A DNA stretch of 64,000 bases from Galeruca laticollis (taxonomy: Eukaryota; Arthropoda; Insecta; Coleoptera; Chrysomelidae). The stretch spans positions 88,200,364 through 88,264,363 of the forward strand of contig OY998184.1 of NCBI GenBank assembly GCA_963921935.1, in the 5' to 3' direction. The notes below the pieces were generated by a model, which saw only the letters and a list, made by a program, of their open reading frames with translations, was not told the origin of the DNA and made no database searches. Numbering within the stretch: position 1 is the first letter of the stretch; each line of letters begins with the position of its first letter. Positions 51,298 through 62,554 of this stretch are shown here, piece by piece. Made by a program: the position numbers and the translations under genes.

Positions 51298-52012
51298 AAG
51301 AATCAAAGAAATTTATTATTGGCCGAATTTAAAACAATCAGTTCAAACTTATATAAATAATTGTGAAATTTGCCAACAATGCAAATATGAAAGGAATCCT
51401 ATTAAAATGCAAATGAATATTACACCTACAGCAAATAAAGCATTCGAAATAATTCATATGGATACATATACAATAGAAAAAACTAAATTTCTCACTATAA
51501 TCGACACATTTTCTAAGTATGCTCAAGCTTATCATCTAAATTCAGTAAATTCAACAGATATAACGAATCACCTGGTGACCTTCTTCTCTCATCATGGTGT
51601 CCCTAAACAAATAATTACAGATAACGGTACGGAATTCAAAAATTCGGTAATTTCTGAATTGTTAGCTCTACATAAGATAAAAATCCACTTTTGTTCTCCA
51701 AATCACCCCCAATCTAATTCGCTTGTAGAAAGAGTTCATTCTACACTTAACGAACATATCAGATTACTTAACTCCAGAGGGTTTTTGAAAACCCCTATAC
51801 AAGTTAAAATGAAATATATTATTTTAGCATATAATCACACCATATACTCATCAACCAAATTCAAACCCATAGACATAATTAACGGTCATTTGGATGCCGA
51901 AAATCCATTTGATTTAAATATGGATATGATTTTAAAAAGTAATTTTATAAACGAACATAATGAAGCTTTGGCCAGACAAAAACAAAACGTAATTCAAAAT
52001 AAACGGTTTTAA
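51298..52012 (+). pseudogene. Errantivirus-like integrase, from the zinc-domain Cys pair onward
   Basis: Continuous frame of about 235 codons after PLE E. It contains YYWPNLKQ, the Cys pair CEICQQC, IIHMDTYTIEKTKFLTIIDT (first Asp), ITDNGTEFKNS (second Asp) and HPQSNSLVERVHSTLNEHIR (Glu), then a C-terminal segment. The catalytic core is complete, but it is cut off from the rest of Pol by the PLE and an internal deletion. Codons just before 51298 come from the PLE tail and are not integrase. Confidence 0.88.
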
Positions 52013-53057
52013 GGATTAAAACTAACTTTTCCGCATGTGTGGCCCTGAACAATATTCTATCATAAAATTGTTACTTGTATACACTTCGGGGGATGTATCG
52101 TGCTAACAAACCGAAATTTCTCCAACAATAACCGAAAATTCAGTATATCTAAATTAATAGGACACGCTGTATTCGCTCTAGTCAACTGAAAATCAATAGG
52201 GTACATCTGCGAGACATCTTGAACAATATTCAATCATAAAATTGATCAATCGTATACTCTCTGGAGGCTGTATCGTGCTAACAAACTGAAAATTCTCCAA
52301 AAATTACGAAAATTTGGTACTTCAAGTACCATAGCACCCGTTGTACAGGCTTTAGTGTGCTGAATATCAATAGGGTTCATCTTTGAGACGCTCTGAATAA
52401 TATCCAATAATAAAATTGGTCACTTGTATATACTCCGGAGGCTGTATCGTGCTAACAAACTGAAACTTCTCCAAAAATGACAAAAATATCGTACTTAAAG
52501 TACTGTATCACCTGTTGTATTGTTTCTGGTGAGCTGAAAATCAATAGGGTTTATCAGTGAGATGTCCTGAATAATATTCAATCATAAAATTGCTGACTTG
52601 TTGAACTCCGGAGGCTGTATCGTGCTAACAAACTGTAATTCCTCAAAAAATGACAAAATTTCGTACTTCAAGTACCATAGCACCCGTTGTACTGGCACTG
52701 GTGAGCTGAAAATCAATAGGGTTCATCTGTGACATGTCCTTAACAATATTCCATCATAAAATTGGTAACTTATTGCACTCCGTAGGCTATATCATGCTAA
52801 CAAGACACGTAAGGAAAAGTGGCCGACGACAACGACGACGACGACATACACACAGGATTTTTTTCTAAAAACCATTTTTTTGTGTTGTTGTTGATGGAAA
52901 ACGTGAAAATAACTCAAAAAAAATTCTAAATTCCAACTTTTTTTGGGGTAAACCAATACTTTTCTCGCATATTAGATAGGTTGGGCGGAAAAGTAATAAT
53001 TTAGGATTAATACCACTTAGGTTAGGAACCGCTAGAATAGAAGAATATTCCTATAAG
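52013..53057. other. Non-coding region between integrase and env, mostly a tandem array
   Basis: About 30 bp after the integrase stop a ~173-bp tandem array begins. After it, 52807-53000 has a (GAC)n-like GACGACAACGACGACGACGA stretch and AT-rich sequence. No coding frame. Confidence 0.65.
52044..52803 (+). repeat. ~173-bp tandem repeat inside the provirus, 4+ copies
   Basis: The word GTATCGTGCTAACAAA (or a close variant) recurs at about 52095, 52270, 52444, 52617 and 52789, giving spacings of 175, 174, 173 and 172 bp. Each unit also has AACAATATTC.ATCATAAAATTG and AAAATCAATAGGGTTCATC. Copies differ by 10-20%, more than those of the 170-bp satellite at 2.7 kb, to which this array is unrelated. 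Confidence 0.9.
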
Positions 53058-53393
53058 ATGATACATTATTACGATTTAACCTCAATTATCTCCGAAATAG
53101 AAAAACTACATCGAAAATCACGATATATAATAAAAGTAGTATGCACAAACAAAAACTATTCCTGGGACGTTTCAAACGATATGAAAGTATTAGAATATAT
53201 TGAAGAAAAGGTGGAATATAAAATTTTAAATATAGTACCACATCAAAAACGAGTCAGAAGGGGTCTAATTAATGGCTTAGGTTCAATCTTCAAATCAATA
53301 TCAGGTAATCTAGATGCAGAAGACGGTGAAAGATATGAAAATTTAATTAATAATTTACAAAAAAAAATCAAGAGAGAATTGTCTCGACATTAA
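53058..53393 (+). pseudogene. Errantivirus-like Env, N-terminal part with cleavage site
   Basis: 111-codon frame. Near residue 72 there is a furin-like RVRR followed by a glycine-rich hydrophobic stretch, the expected cleavage and fusion-peptide region of gypsy-type envelope proteins, which resemble baculovirus F proteins. The frame ends early because of an indel between about 53355 and 53395; the remaining Env continues in another frame. No signal peptide is seen upstream, so the N-terminus is also lost. Dead gene. Confidence 0.72.
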
Positions 53394-53395
53394 AA

Positions 53396-54604
53396 TCTCA
53401 AATTTCCCTTTCAATCAACACTATCACAAATTTTAACCAGACAGTTGAGAAAATTAAACATAATGAGAAACTATTGGAACCAAAAATATATGAAGTTATC
53501 AAAATGGTTAACTCCGTAGATGATAGAGAGAACTTGTTTTCCATTAAAGATATTATTAATCAAATTATAAATATGTTCGAAATTATTCATTCCACACTTC
53601 AAGGTATTGAGACCTCTTTAACATCTGCAAAAATAAAAGTAATGCATCCCAGTATAATTAAATCTACAGATTTGTATACAGAACTAAAAGCGATAGGAAA
53701 ACAAATACCAGATTCACAGTTACCATTTGATGTTTCTTTGGAAAACATTTCACGGTATGAAAGTATCATGAAAATTCAGTGTTACATTTATAATAATAAA
53801 ATAGTTTATATCCTTCATTTACCAATAATGTACATAGATAGTTTTGAAATATACCGTTTGTATTCGACTCCGATTCCATACAAGAGTCAGTTCAAGGTTA
53901 TAATTACCGAAAATAATTACTTAATAAAAAATAAATTGCACTACATCCTTCGTAATGACCCATGCACCGAAGTTTTGCCTCAATACTACTTATGTGAGAA
54001 TCAGACGACCAAGGAAATAGAATCGCATCCACCTTGTGAAGTGAAGATTTTTAACGCAGCGGGCGCGTCAGAATGCAAACAATTCCTCATCACCCTCACA
54101 GAATCAAGGTTCCACCATCTAGGAGACACAAATAATTGGTTAGCTATAATCCCAGGAAAGAAAAGTATTACGTCTGACTGTCAAGATCAACATGAAGTAA
54201 AACAACTCAAGGGTACTTATATCATGGAAGTTCCCTTAAGATGTAAAATTAAAACTGACATAGAAACCATCATAAACAAAGAAAGTGTTATTCAAGGACA
54301 ACCAATATTATTCCCAGAAATAAATTTTGAGAACGATACGTTACCAATATTAACATCAGAAATAAACTTAGAAGATATAAGCCTTGAACACTACCCAGAA
54401 GCTATACGTCATCTGTCACTAGAACAAGCTCAGTTCGACAACGAAATTTCCTATACTCCTAGTGTTTGGACAATATTATTGTATACTCTAATAATTGGAG
54501 TAATAGCCACCATAGTCTACAAGAAATTCCGCCCAAAGAATAATCCAGATTCCAGTTCAAGTACTCAAGTTCCAGTAGTCCAACTCCCTCGTCTACCCTC
54601 ATGA
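53396..54604 (+). pseudogene. Errantivirus-like Env, C-terminal part
   Basis: Second Env frame, about 400 codons without a stop: a helical region, several paired Cys in the middle (as in other insect errantivirus Env ectodomains), and a hydrophobic membrane anchor of about 20 residues some 35 residues before the end (start SVWTILLYTLIIG), followed by a short basic-polar tail. It stops just before the PPT. The first methionine in this frame is well inside the protein, and the frame is detached from the N-terminal part by an indel. Confidence 0.75.
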
Positions 54605-54614
54605 GTTGGAGCTT

Positions 54615-54624
54615 CGAGGGGAGG
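54615..54624 (+). promoter_or_regulatory. Polypurine tract of the provirus
   Basis: CGAGGGGAGG lies directly before the 3' LTR. Confidence 0.75.
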
Positions 54625-54831
54625 AATTACCTCAACGCATCCTGATGACATCGCAGTGTAAACGCCAAGTCAGCAGAGTGCGGAACCGAGGACATAAAAA
54701 CAGTTGTAAATAGTTTTTGTTGTTGTTGTTAATTTGAATTTGAAGTAAACGTAATAATTGTCAGAGAATATAATTGTAACTTGAAAGTAAAGTTTTTTAA
54801 AAATAGAATTTAGTGCTTGAAGCAGTTAATT
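54625..54831 (+). repeat. 3' LTR of the errantivirus-like provirus
   Basis: 207 bp, nearly identical to 47970-48177; differences include a T-run length and AGTGCGGAACC against AGTGTGTAACC. Followed by the CGTG duplication. Confidence 0.92.
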
Positions 54832-55049
54832 CGTGTGAGCGTCCCGCTCACGTACATCAACTGCATTGATATCGGTGACTAATGAATGTCGGTTTGCATA
54901 AAATTATATAATATGATTATACTCACAAGTATAAAAGAAAAACCTCATAAACAAAACTAATTTTATTAATTTAACAAAATAAAATGAAAACATACTTCAG
55001 TGATATTTCACACGTAAAAAGATTTTAAGATTAACGAATATGTTCACTC

Positions 55050-55195
55050 AGATTCTTCCCCTCGTATTTTCCAATAGGAAGTACACAAAGTTTTTGTATG
55101 TTCCTTGCAAATCGACTTTCCACAATTCGGCTTACAGTACTTTACCGGAGTTTTTCTGTTTTTTCTTCTAGGACAGTAGGCATATTTATTTAAGA
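55050..55195 (-). pseudogene. piggyBac transposase C-terminal cysteine-rich tail
   Basis: Minus strand reads NKYAYCPRRKNRKTPVKYCK then PNCGKSICKEHTKTLC, the C-terminal zinc-binding tail of piggyBac-type transposases (C..C....C..H....C). It is separated from the rest of the gene (56100-56676) by about 0.9 kb of unrelated sequence. Confidence 0.65.
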
Positions 55196-56095
55196 CCCTG
55201 TAACGTGAATTTCGTTCACCACTCGTAATATTTCTCGGCGATGAAAGAGAAACGTAAATTTCGTTTGTCGACGGTTGTCGAATTTTAAGTTTTCATTAGG
55301 ACATTTAAGTCAATGCGCGCTGAGGTTCTGCATTCATATGAATGGTGGGTAGTTTCGCTAAAAATGTATAATATTTCTTCGCTAATTCTTTCTTACATTG
55401 TACTTAATAGTTTCAAATTAATTTTTCTTTAAAAACATTCAGTACCAGAGATATATTATATCGATTTTGTTTTTGTTATATATATTTTGTTCTGGTTCTT
55501 TATATCTTTTTTTATAACAATGGAATTTTACGTTGAAGAAATGTTAAATTAAAACTAAATGGAATAGTAACTTTTCTTATGATTCTTATTGTGCTTTTAT
55601 TTTTAAAATCTCTATTAAAATATTGCAAGATACAGGAAACATGAATCACGTTGATCTGGTTCTTTTCCACCGATGAATTTCTTGACGTACAAAGGAATCA
55701 GGAACCCAGTCAAGTCGGCTTTGAGTAGAGCCGTGGTCCCAGCCGGTAGAGTTCAAACTGGTAGAATTCCAGCCAAAAAAAATGCAAGGAAAGTACTAAC
55801 GTCCATAATCGTAAACATTATCGATTATTACCAACTACAGTTCATGTATTAATTAACTTCATAGTTTAGTACCATATGTAATTTAATATCTTCTTTTGTA
55901 TAATTCTCAATTCATGTTTAAATTTCAATTTTCCTTCAGAATCTAATTTTATTTAAGAACATTTAGAAATATCAATTTTCTTTCAATGTATATTTTTTAT
56001 TTAATAAATCTACTTGTAAATATTAAATAACGTTGTTCATTTCTTATAACCTTCCGACTTCTTGTTTTGTTGACTGGGATTAGTCGATGTTAGGT
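55196..56095. other. Insert or spacer within the piggyBac remnant
   Basis: AT-rich sequence between two piggyBac pieces. No frame or terminal repeats recognised; it could be an insertion or an unrelated spacer. Confidence 0.45.
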
Positions 56096-56099
56096 AACT

Positions 56100-56676
56100 T
56101 ATAGACTAGTAGGACTCAGGGTGGCGTCCAGTTATCTTTCCGTCTCGTTCACTTCGGCGGAGTAGCCGTTGCAACCCGTTGTATGTCTTGAGGTTCTGTT
56201 TCTTCCCGAATACCCAAATGTTCTCTAATTTGCATTTGCAGCAATACTGGTATTTATATTTGCTCGTAACATTTCATGTGGTCTAATCAGCTCTAAAGCT
56301 GATTTTTTAGAAATGTACGTCTGGTCATTTTAATACCAGTGTTTTCGTAATTAATTATATAACAATTGATGCCAGCAATATTCATAAGACTGAAAAACAT
56401 TGTAAGCGGCCACCGACAACTTACTCTAAATACAGCTCTAGATACAGAGTATGAAGATTTCAGTGTGTCGACCACATCTACCCCAGACTTTGTTTGGCTA
56501 TTGAATGTGATCACTTCAGGTTTTTGAGCACTACCTGAGGTAGGGTCAATAATATCTTTATCATGCATAGTTGACAACAATAAAACATTATTATTTTTCT
56601 TAGGTACACAAGAGGTAAGTAGACCTCTATTAAGCTGGACCCCCCACCATCGCAAATCAAGTTCGCAACCAGTCAA
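56100..56676 (-). pseudogene. piggyBac-like transposase, C-terminal third of core
   Basis: Contains VPKKNNNVLLLSTMHDKDII, KPEVITFNSQTKSGVDVVDT (the conserved GVD with a catalytic Asp) and CRWPLTMFFSLMNIAGINCY, then after a stop LELIRPHEMLRANINTSI. This is the DDE_Tnp_1_7 pattern of piggyBac transposases. N-terminal half missing; upstream of 56676 the sequence is a different repeat. No TTAA-flanked ends found. Confidence 0.85.
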
Positions 56677-56899
56677 AAATTTAGTGCTATTTAGGTGCTA
56701 ATTTAGTACCCTAGTCCGAATTTTAGTGCTCAAACCGTTTAGCAGGAAATCGCGTGAAAAATGGGGGGGGGGTCCATCTTGCCATTAAAAAAAATATATA
56801 TTGATCCAGCATAGACAACAATTACACTATAATTTAGTGCTAATTGAGTGCTCTAAGATAACGTTAAAAATTTGACAAAACATAACATTCTTTAAATAG

Positions 56900-57570
56900 T
56901 TTATTTGTGGAACGTGGGAGTCGCTCTCTAAAATTTGTTAAACAATCTAAAATTCGTTAGACGATCGTTAAAGAATTTGGTGCTCGCAAGAATATGGTAC
57001 TAAAATATTCCTTAAGTATCGTACTTCCGAAAAAATACAATGACAGAATTTAGTGCTAGTTGCATCACGTGGAATTAAATAATTTATATGGGAAAGAGAG
57101 AGCGCCGCGCTCTAAACTTCGTTAGACGATCGTTAAAAAATTAGTTGCTCGCAAGATTATGGTACTAAAATGTTCCTTAAGCTTCATACTTTGGAAAAAG
57201 TACAATGACAGAATTTAGTGCTACCTGTATCACGTGTAATTAAGTAGTTTATACGGGAAAGAGAGAACGTTCTCTCTTTCCCGTATAAACTACTTAATTA
57301 CACGTGATGCAGGTAGCACTAAATTCTGTCATTGTATTTTTTTGAAAGTACGATGATTATGGAATATTTTAGTACCATAATACGGCGAGCACCAAATTCT
57401 TTAATGATCGTCTAACGAATTTTAGAGGGCGGCGTTCCCCCTTTCCCGTATAAACTACTTAATTACACGTGATACAGGTAGCACTAAATTCTGTAGTTGT
57501 ATTTTTTTGAAAGTACGATGCTTAAGGAATATTTTAGTACCATAATTTTGAGAGCACCAAATTTAAAAAA
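56900..57570. repeat. 165-bp repeat arranged as two direct plus two inverted copies
   Basis: Two direct units (TTCGTTAGACGATCGTTAAA at about 56953 and 57118, period 165 bp) face two inverted units (CCCGTATAAACTACTTAATT at about 57280 and 57445, period 165). The turning point is the perfect palindrome GAGAGAACGTTCTCTC at 57261-57276. Every unit carries GACAGAATTTAGTGCTA and TATGGTACTAAAAT. Related TTAGTGCT words continue left to about 56690. Confidence 0.9.
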
Positions 57571-58400
57571 CTAAACCCTCACTTTTTTTACTATATTGTT
57601 TATTTGCAATTTTTTTCGGCCTCTTTCCGAACCTTTCCTTAAACTATCTACATAACAATCCGAATCGAATGACACCTTGATCGTAATTTTCGGTGAATAT
57701 ACAAATTTTTTTAGTAAAATCGTACATGTGAACCAGACCATAACGAGGATATCGAGATCTACACTCTATCCAATATTCAGACACTTTAACGGTAACTTTT
57801 TTTAATGATATTTGATGCTTTTTCCATTGTAAAAATATGTAATTTAACTAAAAGCACGAATCACCCTGTAAACAACAGATGTTTTATTTTCGCTAATAGG
57901 TATGTATTTTATCTTGATATATTTGGTAGTAACATCAAAAAATATTTATGAGACACTTTTTGGGAAACGTTTTAAAAAATTCGGGATTTTGAACTTTAAC
58001 GCCTTGTATATCAAACTCTAGCCATAGGATAAGGTTGGGCCCATGGAGACTTTTGATTAGGACATCAAATACCAGTACATATCAAACATACAGATAATTT
58101 GACGGTGCTCTTGTTTCCATAAGAGAAGTGCGGGATTTTGTTAAACTCGTTTTTAAAATCAACAAATACATAAGAGATAAAGAATCTTGTTTGGTATTGA
58201 ATATATCAGCGAGATATCAGTAAGCAGAATATGATGTCAAAGGAGATGACGATAAATAAACAGAACAAATGGGAAGTATTTTTCTTAGTAAGGAGGATGG
58301 AAATTTCTTTAAACAATCTAATTGGAGCCTTCAAAGTAGAACCCTGCATAAAATATATGCAGAAATGCAAAATTTGGAAAATATTTTGACAAAATGGAAA
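57571..58400. other. No gene seen; contains a dispersed repeat copy
   Basis: Non-coding. 57985-58140 matches 47755-47900 in opposite orientation. The rest is not recognised. Confidence 0.55.
57985..58140 (+). repeat. Dispersed repeat shared with 47755-47900
   Basis: Plus-strand copy with GATAAGGTTGGGCCCATGGA, AATTTGACGGTGCTC and TTTCCATAAGAGAAGTGCGG. Confidence 0.8.
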
Positions 58401-58493
58401 AAACTATTTAAAAAGTAACATATTTATAAAAAATTGAGTAAAAATTGGACAATTCATTGTTTAAATAATTTACGTCACTAATTGTATTTACCT

Positions 58494-58647
58494 CAGTAAA
58501 TTTCACATACAAAAAGTTACACTTTAAGTGGTTTCGAAGATTGTTGTATAATTTAAAATGTTTACCTGATTCTTTCTGATAAAGGCTACTGTTCGACCCG
58601 AATTCATTTTTTGCGATTTCACTACCGCAATGCTGACAAACCTCCAT
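58494..58647 (-). CDS. Possible small coding exon with C..C motif
   Basis: ATG at 58647, MEVCQHCGSEIAKNEFGSNS ... LRNHLKCNFLYVKFTE, then a GTAAAT donor. The C..C and later H...C spacing hints at a zinc-binding start, but the family is not recognised. It could be a chance frame; the donor and Cys pattern are the only support. Confidence 0.25.
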
Positions 58648-58885
58648 ATTGACAATAACTATGGTAGACTACATGTATTTTTCAGGGTTAAAAAACATTT
58701 ATCTCCATCAAAATGATAAGATATCATTTACTAAATTATTAGTATTGATTGATTGTAGTATAAGCCGAAATTTGCGATAAATCACTGATTTCGTATTATC
58801 AAAATGTGGAAGAAAACATCACCAACTTTAAGTGATATTATTCATTCGATAGGTTGCCTGCGATAATATTAGACAGAGTGAACTA

Positions 58886-58938
<53 letters not shown>

Positions 58939-59121
58939 CAGTTGATTTTTAATACAGGTGTTTCTAAATTAATATGCCAGGTGAAAAAAATTAAGGTATG
59001 TCCGTAAAGTATGGATAATTCCTTGTTGAAAATACAAAATAATACGATACATCTGCAGTCTGACTATCCCTTACTATTTTGATAAGCAATAATATAAACA
59101 CTGATCATTTCACGTTTTTTA
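58648..59121. other. No gene seen; microsatellite
   Basis: Non-coding apart from the compound microsatellite at 58888-58937. Confidence 0.55.
58888..58937. repeat. (GT)n(GA)n compound microsatellite
   Basis: About 14 GT units directly followed by about 11 GA units. Confidence 0.97.
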
Positions 59122-59612
59122 GTCTAGAGCTGTGGTTCCCAACGGGGGCGATATCGCCCCCCTGTGGGCGCTGCAGCCTTTTAGGGGGGCGGTAGCGGAT
59201 TCAGAAGCAAATAATAAGCAGTCAAGAGGAATGGTGAAATAAAAATGATTTAATAAGGGTTAATAAGCAGTTTTAAATTAGCATTAATAATAATACTAAT
59301 AATTATAATAATTTCTTTTAGTTCAGAATAGAAGTATATGACTTGCCCTGGCACGTTGATAAGCGAACGCGCGATGTTCATACAAAATAACATGTTTCCA
59401 CATGTTCGCACACAGACATGTTGAATCATGCACGAAATGAAACGTATAAAAGCAACAGCTCTACGAATTTTTTGTTCGTTAGTTGTATGTGCTTGGCCGC
59501 GATATATAGTCGTGAATCATAAGCTCTGCCGTAGTAAATAATCGTGAGTGGTGTGTCATTTTATAAACATTACTATCTATCAATCTATCGAGAATTTAAT
59601 TTTTGTATGAAA

Positions 59613-60516
59613 ATGGCTGAATCTACTTCTAAATTAAAAAAGAAATGCCGGCAATACATTATTGAATATTTAAAATATGGATTTGCGGAATATTCTACAA
59701 ACAAATCATTACCTATGTGTTTAATTTGCCAAAAAGTTTTTTTCAAATGGAGCTATGAAACCTTCTAGGCTACAATAGCCTTTACATAAAATGCATACTG
59801 ATAAGAAGAACAAAGATATATTCTATTTTCAAGAACTCGAAAAACAATATTTAAAACAGCCAACTATATCAAACCTTTTTGCATCGTCTTCTAAACGAGA
59901 CGATGATGGGCTACGAGCCTCATATAACGTTTCATTGTTAATCGCAAAGTCAGGAAAACCACACACCATTGGCGAGAAATTAATTTTGCCGGCAGTCGAA
60001 GAGATATTAAAAACTGTTCTCCATCATAAGACACCATTTGATATCATTAAAAAAATTCCTCTCAGTAATAATTCAGTGCAAAGAAGAATAGATGAAATGG
60101 CAAATGACGTTGAAATATCATTATGCGATTACCTAAAGACTTGCAAATTTTCCATTCAACTCGATGAATCAACTCTACCAAGTAACGAAGCTCTACTCTT
60201 ATCATACGTACGATTTATAAAAGAAGAAAAAATTCATCAAGAGTTATTATTTGCGAAGAATTTGGAATCTGATACAAAGGGACATTCTATATTTAATATC
60301 ATGCAAGAATTTTTTCAAGAGAAAGAAATTCCTATTAGCAATATTTTTTCTGCTGCTACTGATGGTGCTCCTGCAATGACCGGGCGTCATAAGGGTTTTA
60401 TAGCACATTTAAGAAAAGCAGTGCCAAATGTACTAGCTGTACATTGTATTATTTACCGTCACCATTTGGTTGCAAAAAAATTAAATGAACGTCTGCATGC
60501 GTCCCACAATAACGTT
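59613..60516 (+). pseudogene. hAT transposase, N-terminal half
   Basis: Starts MAESTSKLKKKCRQYIIEYL with KYGFAEY and a BED-like finger (CLICQKVF). A frameshift near 59735 moves the finger's second half to another frame. The core then reads PHTIGEKLILPAVEEI, FSIQLDESTLPSNEALLLSY (first Asp) and SAATDGAPAMTGRHKGFIAH. It runs into the 2-kb insert after LNERLHASHNNV. Slightly decayed. Confidence 0.85.
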
Positions 60517-62546
60517 GTAACGCGAAAATTTGCCGAGCCGTCGGAGACTTAATATTGGCTAGCCTGTCGACTGAGAGAAGTCACAGCGCTGTCGGTGCGA
60601 AGTTAAAAGTCAGTCCTCCCTTTGCCGTCAAGGTGTAAACACACATCGTTCAATTTAAAATTTTCGCATGTGCTCTGGGAGCCATAAACTTTTTATTGGA
60701 AAACCCGACAATTCCGACATAGGGGTAGAGAAATACGGCTGAAACCAACAACTGGCGGCTCCGACTCGATAGGTTTCTGGTCCAAAATCGGTCGATGACT
60801 GTGGGTACCATAAGAATTTAGAGGAATTGCGTTTTTGAGGTAAATTTCCGTAGACGGCATTAGTTAGAAGGATTCGTTAACAAGGTAAATGGTTGAAAAT
60901 ACTTTCTCGGAATTAACAGTTTTATAGGTATTTTAACGTAGAAATTTTAGCTTTGATTCGTAGTTTATTGGAGTATGTAATCTGGATTTCACGAGATAGT
61001 TTCGATGCATTTCATAAATTCTTATTAGTTCATATTCTTCATTGCTTATTATTTTGTTGAAATAAGAATATATCACGGGGGTTGTATAAATATTCAGGGA
61101 TGTGTCCAACGACATAGTTTTTTTATTATGGTTTTTTTTGGTATCGTAGTTTTTTTTTGCTAAGCGGAAAAAAACCAGTCATATAGTTTTTATCCTCAGT
61201 GTAGGTGGCTTTTATACAGTTAAAAGTCATGATGTATGATTATTTGCGAATTTCGGGTGTTTTTAATATAGTCAGTATGATGGGATATTACGGGGGTACG
61301 TCGAAAATTTGACCGGGGTAAAATGTAAACCCTATGTAGAGGCTAATTCGTTTCTCTATTTTCGGGGGTTTTTGTACGTGGATATTAAAAAAAAATCACT
61401 GATTGGAATTTAATGGGTCAGTGAGACCAGTTCCAGGAGAGCTGGATTATTCTGGAGCAACTTCAGTTCCTGTTCTAGTGCCGGAAAAGGATAAGTGAAC
61501 AGTTTTCCTTTTCTTTATTCTTCAACTTCATTAGTAAACTCACATTTATGCTTCACATATTACCGTTTTTCATATAAAGTTTTATTTCTTTTTTTTTGCG
61601 GCAATTACTATAATTTCGCTTACACTTGTACTTGATATTTAAAAAAAAATTGAAATCTTTGCTCATAGTTAAAGATACGCTATGACACTACGGTACGTAC
61701 CTGGTATTGCGTTTTTAGTGTTTTTTTGCCTATTTCTGATGATTTTATGTATATAACTTGCACCGTACATAATTTTGAGTTGTATTTTCCCTAGCAACGC
61801 TAAACTCGTTGCTATTTAAATTTTTGGCTTATGCAATTATTTATATTTATATTGATACTGGTATAAATTGCGGAAGTGTGAACCCTTGTAACTGTACATT
61901 GTTGATTTTGATATATATATTATCGTTGTATTTTTGGGATATTGTACATGAACAATTTGGTCGATTCTCTAGAATTTTAGAATTGAGACATCGGTGTAGT
62001 TTGGGGCCCTCAGCTCTTCTGCACCCTGAGTTTGAAGCCTTCAGCTCTGCTCAGAGTTTATAGAATCTGCTTGACAGTTATTTACTTGAGTTGTAACTGA
62101 TAAATTAGTTAGAAATTTTTGGATTTATGTAGTTTTCGGCCTTCAGCCCATCTACGTTCTGAGATTACAGCTTTCAGCTGAGCTCAGACGTTATTTGTAA
62201 CATTTTTGGTAGTGACATTGTAATAAATATTTTGAAAAGAGACCTTTGGTCCACAAAGAGTAATTAAATCTTCAATCAGGGGATACTTGCTGACTTTTAT
62301 TTACTTATGATAATTTACCTATCAGTTTAACCTTTGGAGTGTGTGGTGAGTGTTGTTAACCCACTGAGGAGTTGTGGGCTAACTTAGGAAGTCTTGGGTG
62401 CTTGCCAAAACTTCTCTGGCGCCCTTTTTGTAAACTTAATAATTTTTTGAAGAATCCACCCCTTCTTCGACTCGAAGCTAGTCGACTGGCGAGCACGGGT
62501 TGTACCACGTGAGCGAGCACTGAGAGGGTTAGTAAGTTTTCTCGTT
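60517..62546. mobile_element. 2030-bp non-coding insert in the fourth hAT element
   Basis: Bounded by ATAACGTT on both sides (60509-60516 and 62547-62554). The insert ends show a short inverted match (AACGCGAAAATTT against AACGAGAAAACTT), and the transposase reading resumes directly after it. No long frame is present, so it is a non-autonomous element; an 8-bp duplication would fit P, hAT or similar superfamilies. A GCCTTCAGCTCTGCTCAGA-like motif is partly repeated near 61990-62200. Confidence 0.65.
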
Positions 62547-62554
62547 ATAACGTT

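Larger units (their letters stand above)
47970..54831 (+). mobile_element. Errantivirus-like (gypsy with env) provirus, interrupted
   Basis: LTRs 47970-48177 and 54625-54831 are nearly identical, flanked by CGTG on both sides (47966-47969 and 54832-54835), the 4-bp duplication typical of errantiviruses. Internal order: PBS, gag, a deleted pol (protease, RT and RNase H missing), integrase split by PLE E, a ~173-bp tandem array, env in two frames, PPT. It is defective and cannot make a full Pol. Confidence 0.9.

Noticed and set aside
58408..58493. Extension of the C..C frame beyond the GTAAAT donor
   Set aside because: AT-rich translation without features; the splice donor is the more likely end.
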